64,000 nt of DNA from Micromonospora sp. KC213 (GTDB taxonomy: Bacteria; Actinomycetota; Actinomycetes; Mycobacteriales; Micromonosporaceae). Below the pieces are notes generated by a model. The model was not told the DNA's origin, did not search any database, and saw only the letters and a list, made by a program, of their open reading frames with translations. The DNA lies in assembly GCF_004348325.1 (NCBI RefSeq), contig NZ_SMKF01000008.1, positions 1 through 64,000 of the forward strand, read 5' to 3'. Made by a program: the position numbers and the translations under genes. This document shows, piece by piece, positions 1 through 7,591 of the stretch (position 1 is the first letter of the stretch; each line of letters begins with the position of its first letter).

Positions 1-140
1 TCCGGGTAGTGGGTCGCGATGTGCCGGATGTAGTCGGCGGGCAGGGGCCAAAAGCCGTCCGGGCCGGTGGGGTCGGCGCCGTCTGGACCGGCGATGAAAC
101 CGTCGAGGGTGGTGGCGATGTAGTACACCAGCTTGCGCAA
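1..140 (-). CDS. Dihydrofolate reductase / RibD C-terminal family protein (N-terminus only)
   Basis: The gene runs off the left edge, so only about 46 N-terminal residues are visible. They read MRKLVYYIATTLDGFIAG and continue with a PDG.DPTGPDGFWPLP stretch. This is the usual first beta strand and substrate loop of the small DHFR/RibD C-terminal reductases found in actinomycetes. No ATG is in frame. I chose TTG at 140 because a purine-rich AGAAAGAGAG lies just upstream and the protein then begins exactly where the family does. The substrate is unknown; most members are uncharacterised NADPH-dependent reductases. Family call good, function open. Confidence 0.7.
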   Translation of the reverse strand, partial: MRKLVYYIATTLDGFIAGPDGADPTGPDGFWPLPADYIRHIATHYP

Positions 141-201
141 CAGGTGGCTCTCTTTCTGATGTTCGTGGCCGGGCGCCGGCCTGGGTGAGCGCGGGGAAAT
201 G

Positions 202-591
202 TCAGGCGCTGTGCGGGGTGGCCCACTCGACGAACTGGATGATCACTTTGTTGGGGTCGGTAACCTGGAACAGGCGTTCACCCCAGGGTTCCTGGCGCAG
301 TGGCATGGTGATCTCGACACCGGCGTCGCGCAGCCGCTTCTCCTGTTCTTCAAGGCCGCTGGCGAGGGTGAAGGCCAGGATCAGGCCACTGGCGCGCTGG
401 TCGCGTTGTTCGGGCGGCAGGACCGGGATGCCTCGGGCGAGCAGGACGATATCGACCGCGTCGGGGCGGGTCAGCGACGCGAAGCCGTCGGCGGCCTGCT
501 GGACGGTGTAGCCCAGGTGGGCGGCGAAGAACTCCTGGGAGGCGGTGACGTCGTCAACGGTCAGCGACACGGTGGAGGCGGTGAACTGCAC
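202..591 (-). CDS. VOC-superfamily (glyoxalase/bleomycin-resistance-like) protein
   Basis: 129 residues, the usual length of a single VOC protein. The beta-alpha-beta-beta-beta repeats are recognisable: TVSLTVDDVTASQEFFAAHL at the N-terminus, LILAFTLASGLEEQEKRLRDAG in the middle, and a C-terminal WGERLFQVTDPNKVIIQFVEW module. The GTG at 591 is the start because AAGGAG lies 5-6 nt upstream; upstream in-frame codons lack domain sequence. Family roles include metal-dependent isomerases, dioxygenases and antibiotic-binding proteins, so the substrate cannot be assigned. The gene is divergent from the tetR gene at 728 and has a perfect consensus promoter, so control by that repressor is likely. Confidence 0.8.
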   Translation of the reverse strand: MQFTASTVSLTVDDVTASQEFFAAHLGYTVQQAADGFASLTRPDAVDIVLLARGIPVLPPEQRDQRASGLILAFTLASGLEEQEKRLRDAGVEITMPLRQEPWGERLFQVTDPNKVIIQFVEWATPHSA

Positions 592-666
592 GAGTCTCCT
601 TGATGCGGTTGAGCGGGTCGGCAGCGTGGCGGCGGATCGGTCCGTGGCAAACTTGCAACGGACGTA

Positions 667-695
667 ATTATAGCCAGAGCCTCGAAGCGTGTCAA
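667..695 (-). promoter_or_regulatory. Perfect sigma70-type promoter for the VOC gene
   Basis: On the minus strand the sequence reads TTGACA (695-690), a 17-nt spacer, then TATAAT (672-667). This is the exact bacterial housekeeping consensus and is rare in such GC-rich DNA. It lies about 75 nt upstream of the VOC start, in the tetR intergenic region. A promoter this strong would normally need repression; the adjacent TetR protein is the natural candidate. Confidence 0.8.
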
Positions 696-714
696 CATAA
701 AGATGCCATGAGGG

Positions 715-727
715 TAAGATTGCCTCC
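715..727 (+). promoter_or_regulatory. -10 box of a probable leaderless tetR transcript
   Basis: TAAGAT at 715-720 is followed by 7 nt and then the ATG at 728, placing transcription initiation at or next to the start codon. No Shine-Dalgarno sequence is seen, which fits leaderless translation. Confidence 0.5.
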
Positions 728-1375
728 ATGGCCATCCCCACACCCGCCGCGACCACCGGGCTACGCGAGATTAAGAAGCAGGAGACTCGGCAGCTGATCT
801 CCGACCACGCGACCCGGCTGTTCATCGCGCAGGGGTTCGAGCAGACGACCATCGCCGAGATCGCCGCAGCCGCCCGCGTGGCCAAGAAGACCGTCACCAA
901 CTACTTTCCCCGCAAGGAAGACCTGGCCCTGGACCACCAGGAGCAGTTTGCCGTCTCCCTGGCCGCCGCCGTCACCGCTCGGCGCCAAGGAGAGTCGGCG
1001 TTGGCCGCACTGCGCCGCGCGTTCGCCGACGCCGTGGCCGCCCAGGACCCCGTCGCCGGGTTCTCCGGCCAGCAATTCGCCCGAATGATCGCCGACAGTC
1101 CGACCCTGAGTGCCTGCCTACGCGGTCTGCACGACCAGCGTGAACACCACCTGGCCCGAGCCCTGGCCGAGGCGACCGGTGCCCACCCCGACGACATCAC
1201 CGTCCAGACCGCAGCCGGCCTGCTGAGCGCCGTCCACCGTGTGCTGTTTCACCGCATCCAAACCCTCACCCTCGCTGGACACCCCAACGACCAGATCGCC
1301 CACACCATCGCCGCCGAAGCCGCCGAAGCCTTCAACCTGCTGGAACCCGCCCTGTCCAGCTACGGCACCGACTGA
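728..1375 (+). CDS. TetR-family transcriptional regulator
   Basis: 215 residues. The N-terminal helix-turn-helix (about residues 18-65) is typical: LISDHATRLFIAQGFEQTTI, then AEIAAAARVAKKTVTNYFPRK with the signature Y-F-x-x-K. The C-terminal ligand domain (about 80-200) is helical and not specific enough to name a ligand. The gene is divergent from the VOC gene at 202-591, and the two promoters lie within about 50 bp of each other, so it probably represses itself and the VOC gene. Start ATG 728 is supported by the -10 box seven nt upstream. Confidence 0.88.
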   Translation: MAIPTPAATTGLREIKKQETRQLISDHATRLFIAQGFEQTTIAEIAAAARVAKKTVTNYFPRKEDLALDHQEQFAVSLAAAVTARRQGESALAALRRAFADAVAAQDPVAGFSGQQFARMIADSPTLSACLRGLHDQREHHLARALAEATGAHPDDITVQTAAGLLSAVHRVLFHRIQTLTLAGHPNDQIAHTIAAEAAEAFNLLEPALSSYGTD

Positions 1376-1484
1376 CAGGCACATCCACACCTCGCCCCGA
1401 TACCGACCCTTCACCAGCGCGCCTGCTGCACCACCGCGGCGATCATCGGCGGTGTCACCGGCACGATCAGCAACCCTGCCCTGG

Positions 1485-1515
1485 ACGCCCCGCGCTGCGC
1501 TCAGGTGCGGGGCGT
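1485..1515. terminator. Bidirectional hairpin terminator between convergent genes
   Basis: A perfect 9-bp stem (1485-1493 with 1507-1515, ACGCCCCGC type) encloses a 13-nt loop. It lies between the ends of tetR (1375, plus) and the PASTA protein (1532, minus), the expected place for a shared terminator. There is no long T-run, which is usual in GC-rich actinomycetes. Confidence 0.6.
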
Positions 1516-1531
1516 TCCCTCGGCGGGGCCG

Positions 1532-2110
1532 TCAGATCTGCTTGGTGCAGGTGATCACGATCAGGTCATCTGCGGCGAGTTTCGCGCCCGCCTTCGAGGA
1601 CTGCTTCGTGACCGTCCAGTTCACCAGCAGCAAGACGACCTTGTCTTTCTCGTCCTGACTGCCGTACTGGATGTTCGTGAAGCCGAGTTTGCGGAGCTTG
1701 TCGTCGGCGACGGCCGCGTTCAGCCCTTTGATGTCCGGCATCGTGATTTTCTGCGGGGCGGCAGGGACGGTCGGTGCGGGCGACGGTGGGGGCGCGGCAG
1801 CCGTCGTCGGCGCCGGCTTGGGTAGGGCGGAGGCAGTCGTCGTGGGTGAGGGCTCGGCCGGGGTTGTGGTCGGGGGCGCGGCCGGTGAACTGGCCTCTAC
1901 CTTCGCTGCCGCCGCTGGCGGTGACGCGGCCGTATCTGGCGTGCCGCCGCCGATGATCGCCGCGACGCCGGTGATGCCGCAGCACGCGAGCATCAGCGCC
2001 CCGACGGCGATGCCGATGATGGCGGGAGTGCCGAGCTTCCGGCGGGGCGTTGGCGGCGGCTGGTATGGCGGTTGTGGAGCGCTGTTGTCGTTCGGTTGCT
2101 GGTAGGTCAC
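1532..2110 (-). CDS. Single-pass membrane protein with extracellular PASTA domain
   Basis: 192 residues from GTG 2110. The N-terminus is cytoplasmic and proline/glutamine-rich (about 1-27). One membrane segment follows (about 28-55, IIGIAVGALMLACCGITGVA). Next comes a long Ala/Pro/Thr linker (about 60-125) and a C-terminal PASTA-like domain (ITMPDIKGLNAAVADDKLRK followed by LGFTNIQY). PASTA domains bind peptidoglycan or muropeptides in Ser/Thr kinases and penicillin-binding proteins; here there is no kinase or transpeptidase domain. It is probably an envelope sensor or anchor. Upstream in-frame codons encode no recognisable sequence and I see no clear ribosome binding site, so the exact start is uncertain. 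Confidence 0.75.
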   Translation of the reverse strand: MTYQQPNDNSAPQPPYQPPPTPRRKLGTPAIIGIAVGALMLACCGITGVAAIIGGGTPDTAASPPAAAAKVEASSPAAPPTTTPAEPSPTTTASALPKPAPTTAAAPPPSPAPTVPAAPQKITMPDIKGLNAAVADDKLRKLGFTNIQYGSQDEKDKVVLLLVNWTVTKQSSKAGAKLAADDLIVITCTKQI

Positions 2111-2300
2111 CGACGGAGTATGGCGGCAGGTACTGACGGCTGTCAGGGGCTGTTCGGCTCGTGAGAACGGCCCGTGTTCCGGCATTGGTCAGGTAGCCGA
2201 CTGGTCGGCGGCTGCTGGAACGCCCGAGCGATGCGGTGTCCGACAAGCCGCTCGGCGACGCAGATCCGAGCCGAAGCGGCAGGCCGGCGTTAACGCGGTG

Positions 2301-3215
2301 TCATCTGTTGTCGTCCCGCTGTGTCGCCCGGCTGCGAAGACGCCGCAGCATTCTTCCGTCGACGAAGCCGACTTGGCGGGCGGCGGCTTCGGCGGTGGCA
2401 CCGCGTTGCATCAGGTGTTCGGCTCGTTGCACGCGCAGGCTCTGCTGGTAGGCCAGCGGTGTGATGCCGGTGGCCTGCTGGAACTGGCGTGTGACCGTCC
2501 GTGGGCTGCATCCGGCCTCGGCGGCCAACACGCGAAGCGGAAGCCGCTCGGCGAACCGGTTGTCAATCAGGTTCTGCACGCGGTGGACGGCTTCGTCGAG
2601 GTGCGACCGGTAGCGCAGCACCGGGCTTACCTGGTCGTCGGTTCCGTCCCGCCACGAATGAGCGACCAGAGTGCGGGCCACGGTGGAGGCGGTGCTGGCG
2701 CCATGACGCGCGCTCAGCAGGTGCAGTGCGAGGTCCGTGGCGCTGGCCGCGCCAGCGCATGTGACCACTCGGTCGTCGGAGACGTACAAGACGTCCCGCA
2801 CGACCGTCGCAGCTGGGTATCTTCGGGCCAGTTCCTCCTGGATCGTGTGGTGCGTTGTACAACGACGGCCATCGAGCAGACCCGCTCGGCCAAGCGTATC
2901 CGCTCCTGCGCACACGCTGGCGACCGTGCCGCCGGCCGCATGGTGCGCCCGCAGGCGCTCTGTGGTGGCGGTGTCGATCATCCGGGTAGGACCACGCCAT
3001 CCTGGCACGATCAGCAGGTCTTTGCGGTCGAGGTCCGGCCACTGCGTGTCCGCGGTGAGCGCCACTCCCTGCACCGTCGCCACTGTGGGCTGCTCTGAGA
3101 CATAGGACAGGGTGTACGCAAGTCCGATGTCCGCAGCCACGGAGAACACTTGCGCGGGGGCGGCGATCTCGAGCAGATGCACGTCCGGGACCAGGAGGAA
3201 CACGACCTTGGGCAT
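2301..3215 (-). CDS. GlxA-family AraC-type regulator (DJ-1/PfpI domain plus HTH)
   Basis: 304 residues with two domains. Residues 1-170 form a DJ-1/PfpI-like amidotransferase fold, with the nucleophile-elbow region GGTVASVCAGADTLGRAGLL. Residues 205-300 form an AraC-type double helix-turn-helix (LPLRVLAAEAGCSPRTVTRQ and FQQATGITPLAYQQSLRVQR). In this family the DJ-1 part is a ligand sensor, not an active enzyme. The second HTH is followed by a slightly short C-terminus. It starts 8 nt after the isochorismatase gene stops, so the two form an operon; such pairs are common and suggest the regulator senses the hydrolase substrate or product. Confidence 0.88.
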   Translation of the reverse strand: MPKVVFLLVPDVHLLEIAAPAQVFSVAADIGLAYTLSYVSEQPTVATVQGVALTADTQWPDLDRKDLLIVPGWRGPTRMIDTATTERLRAHHAAGGTVASVCAGADTLGRAGLLDGRRCTTHHTIQEELARRYPAATVVRDVLYVSDDRVVTCAGAASATDLALHLLSARHGASTASTVARTLVAHSWRDGTDDQVSPVLRYRSHLDEAVHRVQNLIDNRFAERLPLRVLAAEAGCSPRTVTRQFQQATGITPLAYQQSLRVQRAEHLMQRGATAEAAARQVGFVDGRMLRRLRSRATQRDDNR

Positions 3216-3222
3216 CGTGTCG

Positions 3223-3780
3223 TCAGCCTCCGCTGGTGCCGGTCAGGTCCGCCACCGTACGGACGGCGGCGAAACGCCCACTGAGCACATACTCGGTGCG
3301 CTGCCGAATCTGCCGAACGCTGAGTGAGCCGTCGCCTTCCGGGTGGGGAATCGGGCAGGTCGCGGTGGCGTCAATGGCGAACGTCACGTCGAATCCCAGG
3401 TCGGAACCAATGCGGGCGGTGGTCTCGCAGCACTGCTCGGTCTTGATGCCACAGATGGTCAACCCGCGGATACCGCGCTGGGTGAGGTGCTGGTGCAGGC
3501 TCGTCGTGGTGAAAGCGTTGTGTGAGTTCTTGACGAGCAGCGGTTCGTTGTCACGCCGGTCGAGACCGTCCATCAGGCGTACGAATCCCTGCTCGGGATC
3601 GAACACCGTGCCCGTGCCCGGTCGCGAGCCGAGGATCCAGACGATGTAGTCGCCCCGTGACCGCGCCCAGCCCGCGAGATGGTTGACCTTGCCGACGATG
3701 TTCGGCTCGGAGACGAGGTGCCAGTCCGCAAGGTGCTGGAAAGACTCCTGCACGTCGATGATGACAAGTGCGTTCTTCAT
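3223..3780 (-). CDS. Isochorismatase-family cysteine hydrolase
   Basis: 185 residues from ATG 3780. The fold signature starts at once (MKNALVIIDVQESFQH, with the catalytic Asp). A Lys follows in the LLVKNSHNAF region, and GLTICGIKTEQCCETTARIG carries the nucleophilic Cys and the usual non-proline cis-peptide surroundings. Family members hydrolyse isochorismate, nicotinamide or N-carbamoyl compounds; the substrate here is not decided by sequence. The longer frame to 3852 has no conserved sequence. It forms a two-gene operon with the GlxA-type regulator downstream. Confidence 0.85.
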   Translation of the reverse strand: MKNALVIIDVQESFQHLADWHLVSEPNIVGKVNHLAGWARSRGDYIVWILGSRPGTGTVFDPEQGFVRLMDGLDRRDNEPLLVKNSHNAFTTTSLHQHLTQRGIRGLTICGIKTEQCCETTARIGSDLGFDVTFAIDATATCPIPHPEGDGSLSVRQIRQRTEYVLSGRFAAVRTVADLTGTSGG

Positions 3781-3940
3781 GGCCCAAGGATTCGTGTGAT
3801 GGCGCGAGACGTGTAGGCATGAGCTGGTCAACCAGTGGGCCGATTGTGACACGTCGAGTGCTGGTCTTGACTTTCGCGGTTATGTCAGGCGGTGGCTCAG
3901 GCCAGTTGGATCGCGACGAGGACACGGCGGAGCTCCACGA

Positions 3941-4687
3941 TCATGTCTGTATGTCTGAGTTCGGCTCCACGGGTGCCCGTACATCTGGGATCAGCCGCTG
4001 CGGTGGATGGGCAGGCCAGGGCCCGAGAGCAGGCAGTCCCTCCGCTGCCGCCGGTGAGATGGCGGGCGTCCGTCCAGCCAGCCAGGCCGCCAGGTCGCGC
4101 ACCCGCCCGGTGACCACCGTGCCCGGCGCGTTGTCGACGGACCACTGGTGGCGCACATCCTCCGCGCGCACGCACGTCCCTGCCGGAAGTCGGCAGAGAA
4201 GGAAGTCGACGGCATGGCACGCCAGTTCCTCGGGCCAGTCGTCCGGCCGCACGCCGAGATCCAGGTCGAGCATGTGGATCCACACCTCGCGCCAGCGTGC
4301 CCAGACCGTCGCGGCGAGGTCCGCATTGCGGAACGTGACCGGCCTTTTCCAGTCCTCATCGCCGGCGCGTGCCCATGCTGCCTCCAGCTGGGCCGTGCGT
4401 CGGGCGAGTTCGGCGCGGTGCTCGGCGGCGCTGCGGCTCGCGGTGGCATCGATGATCGCATTGCGCTCGTCCGTTCCACCGTCGTAGCTCGCGACGAGGT
4501 CACCGCGCAGGGCGTGCTCCGCGAGACGGGCGAACATCCTCGCGTTGTCGGTGAGGTGCGCGAGTACGTGGCCGCGCGACCAGCCCGGAAGGGCGGACGC
4601 TTCGGCGACCTGGCGGTCGGTTAGTCCCGCGACGAGCTTCTCCAACGCGCCGTGGGCTTCGATCACTGCTGCGACAGGAGGCTGCAT
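3941..4687 (-). CDS. Mycothiol-dependent maleylpyruvate isomerase-family protein (DinB fold)
   Basis: 248 residues. The N-terminal DinB-like four-helix domain carries LPGWSRGHVLAHLTDNA (metal His at the HLxDNA motif) and a second His in WREVWIHMLDLDLG. These are the metal-binding positions of the MDMPI family. A smaller C-terminal domain follows (about 165-235). Known members use mycothiol, the actinobacterial thiol, for isomerisation or thiol transfer; most are uncharacterised. Starts at ATG 4687. It stands alone between a possible decayed remnant and the isochorismatase gene. Confidence 0.82.
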   Translation of the reverse strand: MQPPVAAVIEAHGALEKLVAGLTDRQVAEASALPGWSRGHVLAHLTDNARMFARLAEHALRGDLVASYDGGTDERNAIIDATASRSAAEHRAELARRTAQLEAAWARAGDEDWKRPVTFRNADLAATVWARWREVWIHMLDLDLGVRPDDWPEELACHAVDFLLCRLPAGTCVRAEDVRHQWSVDNAPGTVVTGRVRDLAAWLAGRTPAISPAAAEGLPALGPWPAHPPQRLIPDVRAPVEPNSDIQT

Positions 4688-4697
4688 GAGGTGCCCT

Positions 4698-4975
4698 TTC
4701 TACGAGGCAGCGGTCTGGTTTCACGACAGCCGGGGGTCAGCGTCGCGAGTTCCTCGAGGGGTTCCGCGCTGAGCCGGCACACCGTCCGCTCGTCCAGCAG
4801 TTGCCGTGTCCCGCGCCACGGGCGTGCGGGCGAACGCCGGCCGCCGGTAGAGCTGTCCGCCGCGGCGGACGACACCTGGACGATCGTCCGCCGCCACCTC
4901 GCCGAAGAACACGAGGAAGGGCTCTCCACGTGGCCGTCGGAGTTTGTCGGCGCTGCCGGTGACCGTCGGTCTGGC
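4698..4975 (-). pseudogene. Possible decayed coding remnant, unknown product
   Basis: The roughly 300-bp gap between the lysE-type and MDMPI genes has no intact gene. On the minus strand it encodes GEPFLVFFGEVAADDRPG and a further 20 or so plausible residues in one frame. A one-base shift near 4800 then leads into RQLLDERTVCRLSAEPLEEL in another frame. Composition looks like coding sequence, but I recognise no family. It may be a frameshifted relic or chance. Confidence 0.2.
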
Positions 4976-4989
4976 CGTGCAGAACGAGT

Positions 4990-5649
4990 TCAGCGCGTGG
5001 TCATGGCCAGGCGTAGCCCCAACGCGACCAGCACGGCTCCGCTGATCGCGTCGACGCGACGCCGGATCCGTGGTCGGCGGAACCAGGCTCCGGTGCGGCC
5101 CGCAACAGCGGCCAAGGTGAGGTAGAACGCCGTCTCGACGAGCACCTGCACCACGGCCAGCAGCGCGGTGGTGGCAAACAGTGAACGATGTGCCGGAATG
5201 AACTGCGGATAGAACGCGATCATGAAAAAAGCGGCCTTGGGGTTGGCGAGCATCACCACTGTTCCTTCGCCGAAGGCCCGCCACCACCCCCGTCGGCTCA
5301 CCGACGGCGTGATCAGGGCTTCTGCGTCTGACTGTTCAACCCCCCGGTGGGTGCGGCTGCGCCACACCGTGCGCCAGGTCTTGATGCCGAGGTAGACCAG
5401 GAACACCGCACCGACAACGCGAAGCACGACGAACGCCACCTCGGAAGCTGCCACGAGAGCGGCCAAGCCGGCACCGGCAGCCAGTGCCCACACGTACAGG
5501 CCCGCTTCGAGTCCCAGGACCGTGGGCACAGCCGCCCGCCACCCGCGAAACGCCGCCTGCCGGAAGATCAAGATCATTGCCGGCCCCGGCGACGCCGAGA
5601 TGAGCAGCACAGCGATCACGAACGCGGGTAGCAATGCGAGAAGATCCAT
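4990..5649 (-). CDS. LysE/RhtB-family amino-acid exporter
   Basis: 219 residues, the standard length, with about six hydrophobic segments. The N-terminal LLISASPGPAMILIFRQAAF is the family signature (P-G-P in the first membrane region). GTVVMLANPKAAFFMIAFYP contains the conserved N-P-K-A motif. Members export lysine, threonine, homoserine lactone or other small amines. ATG 5649 is followed directly by the first hydrophobic stretch, so the start is secure. No partner gene adjoins it; the upstream 420 bp hold only a transposase fragment. Confidence 0.88.
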   Translation of the reverse strand: MDLLALLPAFVIAVLLISASPGPAMILIFRQAAFRGWRAAVPTVLGLEAGLYVWALAAGAGLAALVAASEVAFVVLRVVGAVFLVYLGIKTWRTVWRSRTHRGVEQSDAEALITPSVSRRGWWRAFGEGTVVMLANPKAAFFMIAFYPQFIPAHRSLFATTALLAVVQVLVETAFYLTLAAVAGRTGAWFRRPRIRRRVDAISGAVLVALGLRLAMTTR

Positions 5650-5854
5650 CAGCCGATCGTGTCAGCACCCGATAGCCCGTTCAACTGCTTACCTACAAGG
5701 GTCGGACCCGGGGCTGCAGCGACGACGACCGTGCTCGGGGAGCGCGGCGACCGGTTCGTCCCGCGGGTAGTCGCACATGGACTTGACGGTCTGGCCGGAC
5801 GTGGACAGGTCCACCAGACAATGTCGGTACGCACCGCAAACCCCTGCTCGTCCC

Positions 5855-5940
5855 TTCAGTGATCCCCGCCAGCAGCCCAACCGGCCCGACCAACGACATC
5901 CGCCGGCCTTGGCCCGCGCCACCAACTGCTGAGCGAACGT
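5855..5940 (-). pseudogene. Remnant of an IS256-family transposase N-terminus
   Basis: On the minus strand FAQQLVARAKAGG (5937-5899) is followed, after a frameshift near 5899, by MSLVGPVGLLAGITE (to about 5855). Together these match the start of IS256/mutator-type transposases, where LVxxAxAEGVxLVGPxGLL is followed by T..VLE. The rest of the transposase is gone. This fragment is the only recognisable content in the 5650-6071 gap. Confidence 0.6.
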
Positions 5941-6071
5941 CACCTCCGCCGAAGCTGAACACCGTTTTCTGTCTGACGCAGCTGTCCCGGCGCGAATGAT
6001 CTCCTTCCGGCTGGGCGAGACAGAGTCGCAGCGGTTGCCGGGGTAGCCTGCGGAGACGCGGGGTGTGGCTC

Positions 6072-6875
6072 TCATAAGGTGATGAGCGGCTCGGCCTGGT
6101 AGGCGCGATGAAGCAACTCGACGAAGGACGGCGCATCAGGCAGGGTTACTGCGCCGATCCGGTGTACTGCCACGCCGGGCGTCCATGAGTTCATGACCAC
6201 CGCTCCGGCGAGTGCCGGCAGGTCGGCAGGGGTGACTTTCTGGACGCGTTGGGAAACGCCGAGCTGTTCCAGCTGCCGGCGGACGATGCCCATTGTGGTC
6301 CCGCTCAGCATGCCGGCTTCGGGCCACACCACGGTGGTGCCGTCCCAGAACGCCAGGTTCCAGATCGATCCCTCGCTGAGCCGACCCTGGCGGTCGACGA
6401 AGGCGACGTCGTCGAACCCCTCTCCCGCGGCCTGGCGAAGGAGGTACGTCTTGGCCGGCTCACCGACGTGCTTCACGGCCGAGAAGAACCGTTCGTGCTC
6501 GACGGCCGCGAGAGCCAGCGGGCCCTGCGGGCCGGACGCGGCCGGTCCTGTGCGGACCAGTACCTGCGGCTCGACACCGGGCCCAGCCACGGTGAATTCG
6601 CCCGCCGGCGAGTACACCGTCGCCAGCAACGACATGTCGGCGGGACCGGCCTCCGACGCCGCTCGCAGATGGGTCCGCACCCGGTCGTCCGGCAACGCCT
6701 GACCGAACAACTCGACCGACGCCCGCCGCAACCGCTCCAAGTGCAGGTCGATACCGCGGACCCCGCCCCCACGTACCTGCATGGCGGTGAAGTGGGCGTA
6801 GCCCGCGAAGGCAAGCGGTGCAAGCTCTTCGGCGGTCGCCGCCCGACCATTACGGTGCACAACAAACGAAGACAT
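6072..6875 (-). CDS. Class IV aminotransferase (fold-type IV PLP enzyme)
   Basis: 267 residues. The PLP fold shows the lysine region (ERFFSAVKHVGEPAKTYLLR) and GFDDVAFVDRQGRLSEGSIW, where the E-G-S segment holds the PLP pyridine nitrogen and phosphate. VVWPEAGMLSGTTMGIVRRQ follows, with the conserved L-x-G-T/I-x-R motif. The family contains branched-chain aminotransferases, D-amino-acid aminotransferases and aminodeoxychorismate lyase; the substrate is not assigned. I start at ATG 6875 rather than 6917 because the domain begins there and a -10 box (TACGTT) lies 6 nt upstream, predicting a leaderless mRNA. It is divergent from the merR-type gene, whose operator overlaps this promoter. Confidence 0.82.
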   Translation of the reverse strand: MSSFVVHRNGRAATAEELAPLAFAGYAHFTAMQVRGGGVRGIDLHLERLRRASVELFGQALPDDRVRTHLRAASEAGPADMSLLATVYSPAGEFTVAGPGVEPQVLVRTGPAASGPQGPLALAAVEHERFFSAVKHVGEPAKTYLLRQAAGEGFDDVAFVDRQGRLSEGSIWNLAFWDGTTVVWPEAGMLSGTTMGIVRRQLEQLGVSQRVQKVTPADLPALAGAVVMNSWTPGVAVHRIGAVTLPDAPSFVELLHRAYQAEPLITL

Positions 6876-6887
6876 GCCAGTAACGTA

Positions 6888-6911
6888 GAACCTGACACCA
6901 ATGTGAGATTC
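6888..6911. promoter_or_regulatory. MerR-type operator inside the aminotransferase promoter
   Basis: GAACCTGACA, 4 nt, then TGTGAGATTC form a dyad with 8 of 10 matching positions. On the minus strand it lies between TTGAAT (-35) and CTACGT/TACGTT (-10), separated by an over-long 19-20 nt spacer. That is the classical arrangement of a MerR-activated promoter, in which the regulator untwists the DNA. Confidence 0.65.
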
Positions 6912-6933
6912 AAGCACAGATGGCGGAGATCAC

Positions 6934-7296
6934 ATGACGATGCGGGTCGGAGACCTGGCGCGACTGACCGGCGTGAGCCCCCGACTGCTGCGCTACTACG
7001 AGGAGCAGGGACTGCTCACCTCCCACCGGGTCAACGGCGGTCACCGTCGCTATGACGCCGATGCCCCCGTCGTGGTCGGTCACATCCGAGCCCTACTCGC
7101 CGCAGGATTACCGACCAACGTCATCCGTGACGTACTGCCCTGCGTCCAAGGCCCCGGCCCGGAACTGGAGCACTGTGCGGCGCCGACACTGCAGCAACAG
7201 CTTCGTCGCTTGGACGGCAGAATCTCCACCCTCCACAACGCCAGGGACGCCCTCACCGATCTCCTCACCAACGCCACCTCACCGACGCAGTCCTGA
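6934..7296 (+). CDS. MerR-family transcriptional regulator
   Basis: 120 residues. The winged-helix N-terminus is classical: MRVGDLARLTGVSPRLLRYY, then EEQGLLTSHRVNGGHRRYD. An effector-linking coiled-coil follows (about 80-115, LQQQLRRLDGRISTLHNARD). No metal-binding cysteine cluster at the end suggests a metal sensor. ATG 6934 has GGCGGAG about 7 nt upstream; ATG 6940 is an alternative start. It is divergent from the class IV aminotransferase with a dyad between them, so it probably controls that gene in response to an unknown ligand. Confidence 0.88.
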   Translation: MTMRVGDLARLTGVSPRLLRYYEEQGLLTSHRVNGGHRRYDADAPVVVGHIRALLAAGLPTNVIRDVLPCVQGPGPELEHCAAPTLQQQLRRLDGRISTLHNARDALTDLLTNATSPTQS

Positions 7297-7591
7297 CGCG
7301 GCTGCTCGAGTCGGCCAGGACCGGGCACCCTCCAGGCGCTGCCCACGGCGGCAGCGGCCAGGTGCGCGACGCGGCCAGGGCGGGTGAGGAGCCGGCGAGT
7401 GCGCGTGCCGGCCTTGTCGGCGTCCGGCAGGGCCACAACCGCTGGTCGGTGACCTACGGTCTGCGCCCGGGCGAGATCCACCTGCGCAGCGTCACAGGCG
7501 CGGAGCCGCCGGTACCGCCTGCCGGTCAGCGGTCGTGCCGGTGGGCCGGCGACCGGGGCGATCCCGGCATCCGGCCCACCGTGCCCCTCGG

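Noticed and set aside
7297..7591. Open frames between the merR-type gene and the secreted protein gene
   Set aside because: No conserved sequence, start signal or coding logic could be seen on either strand.
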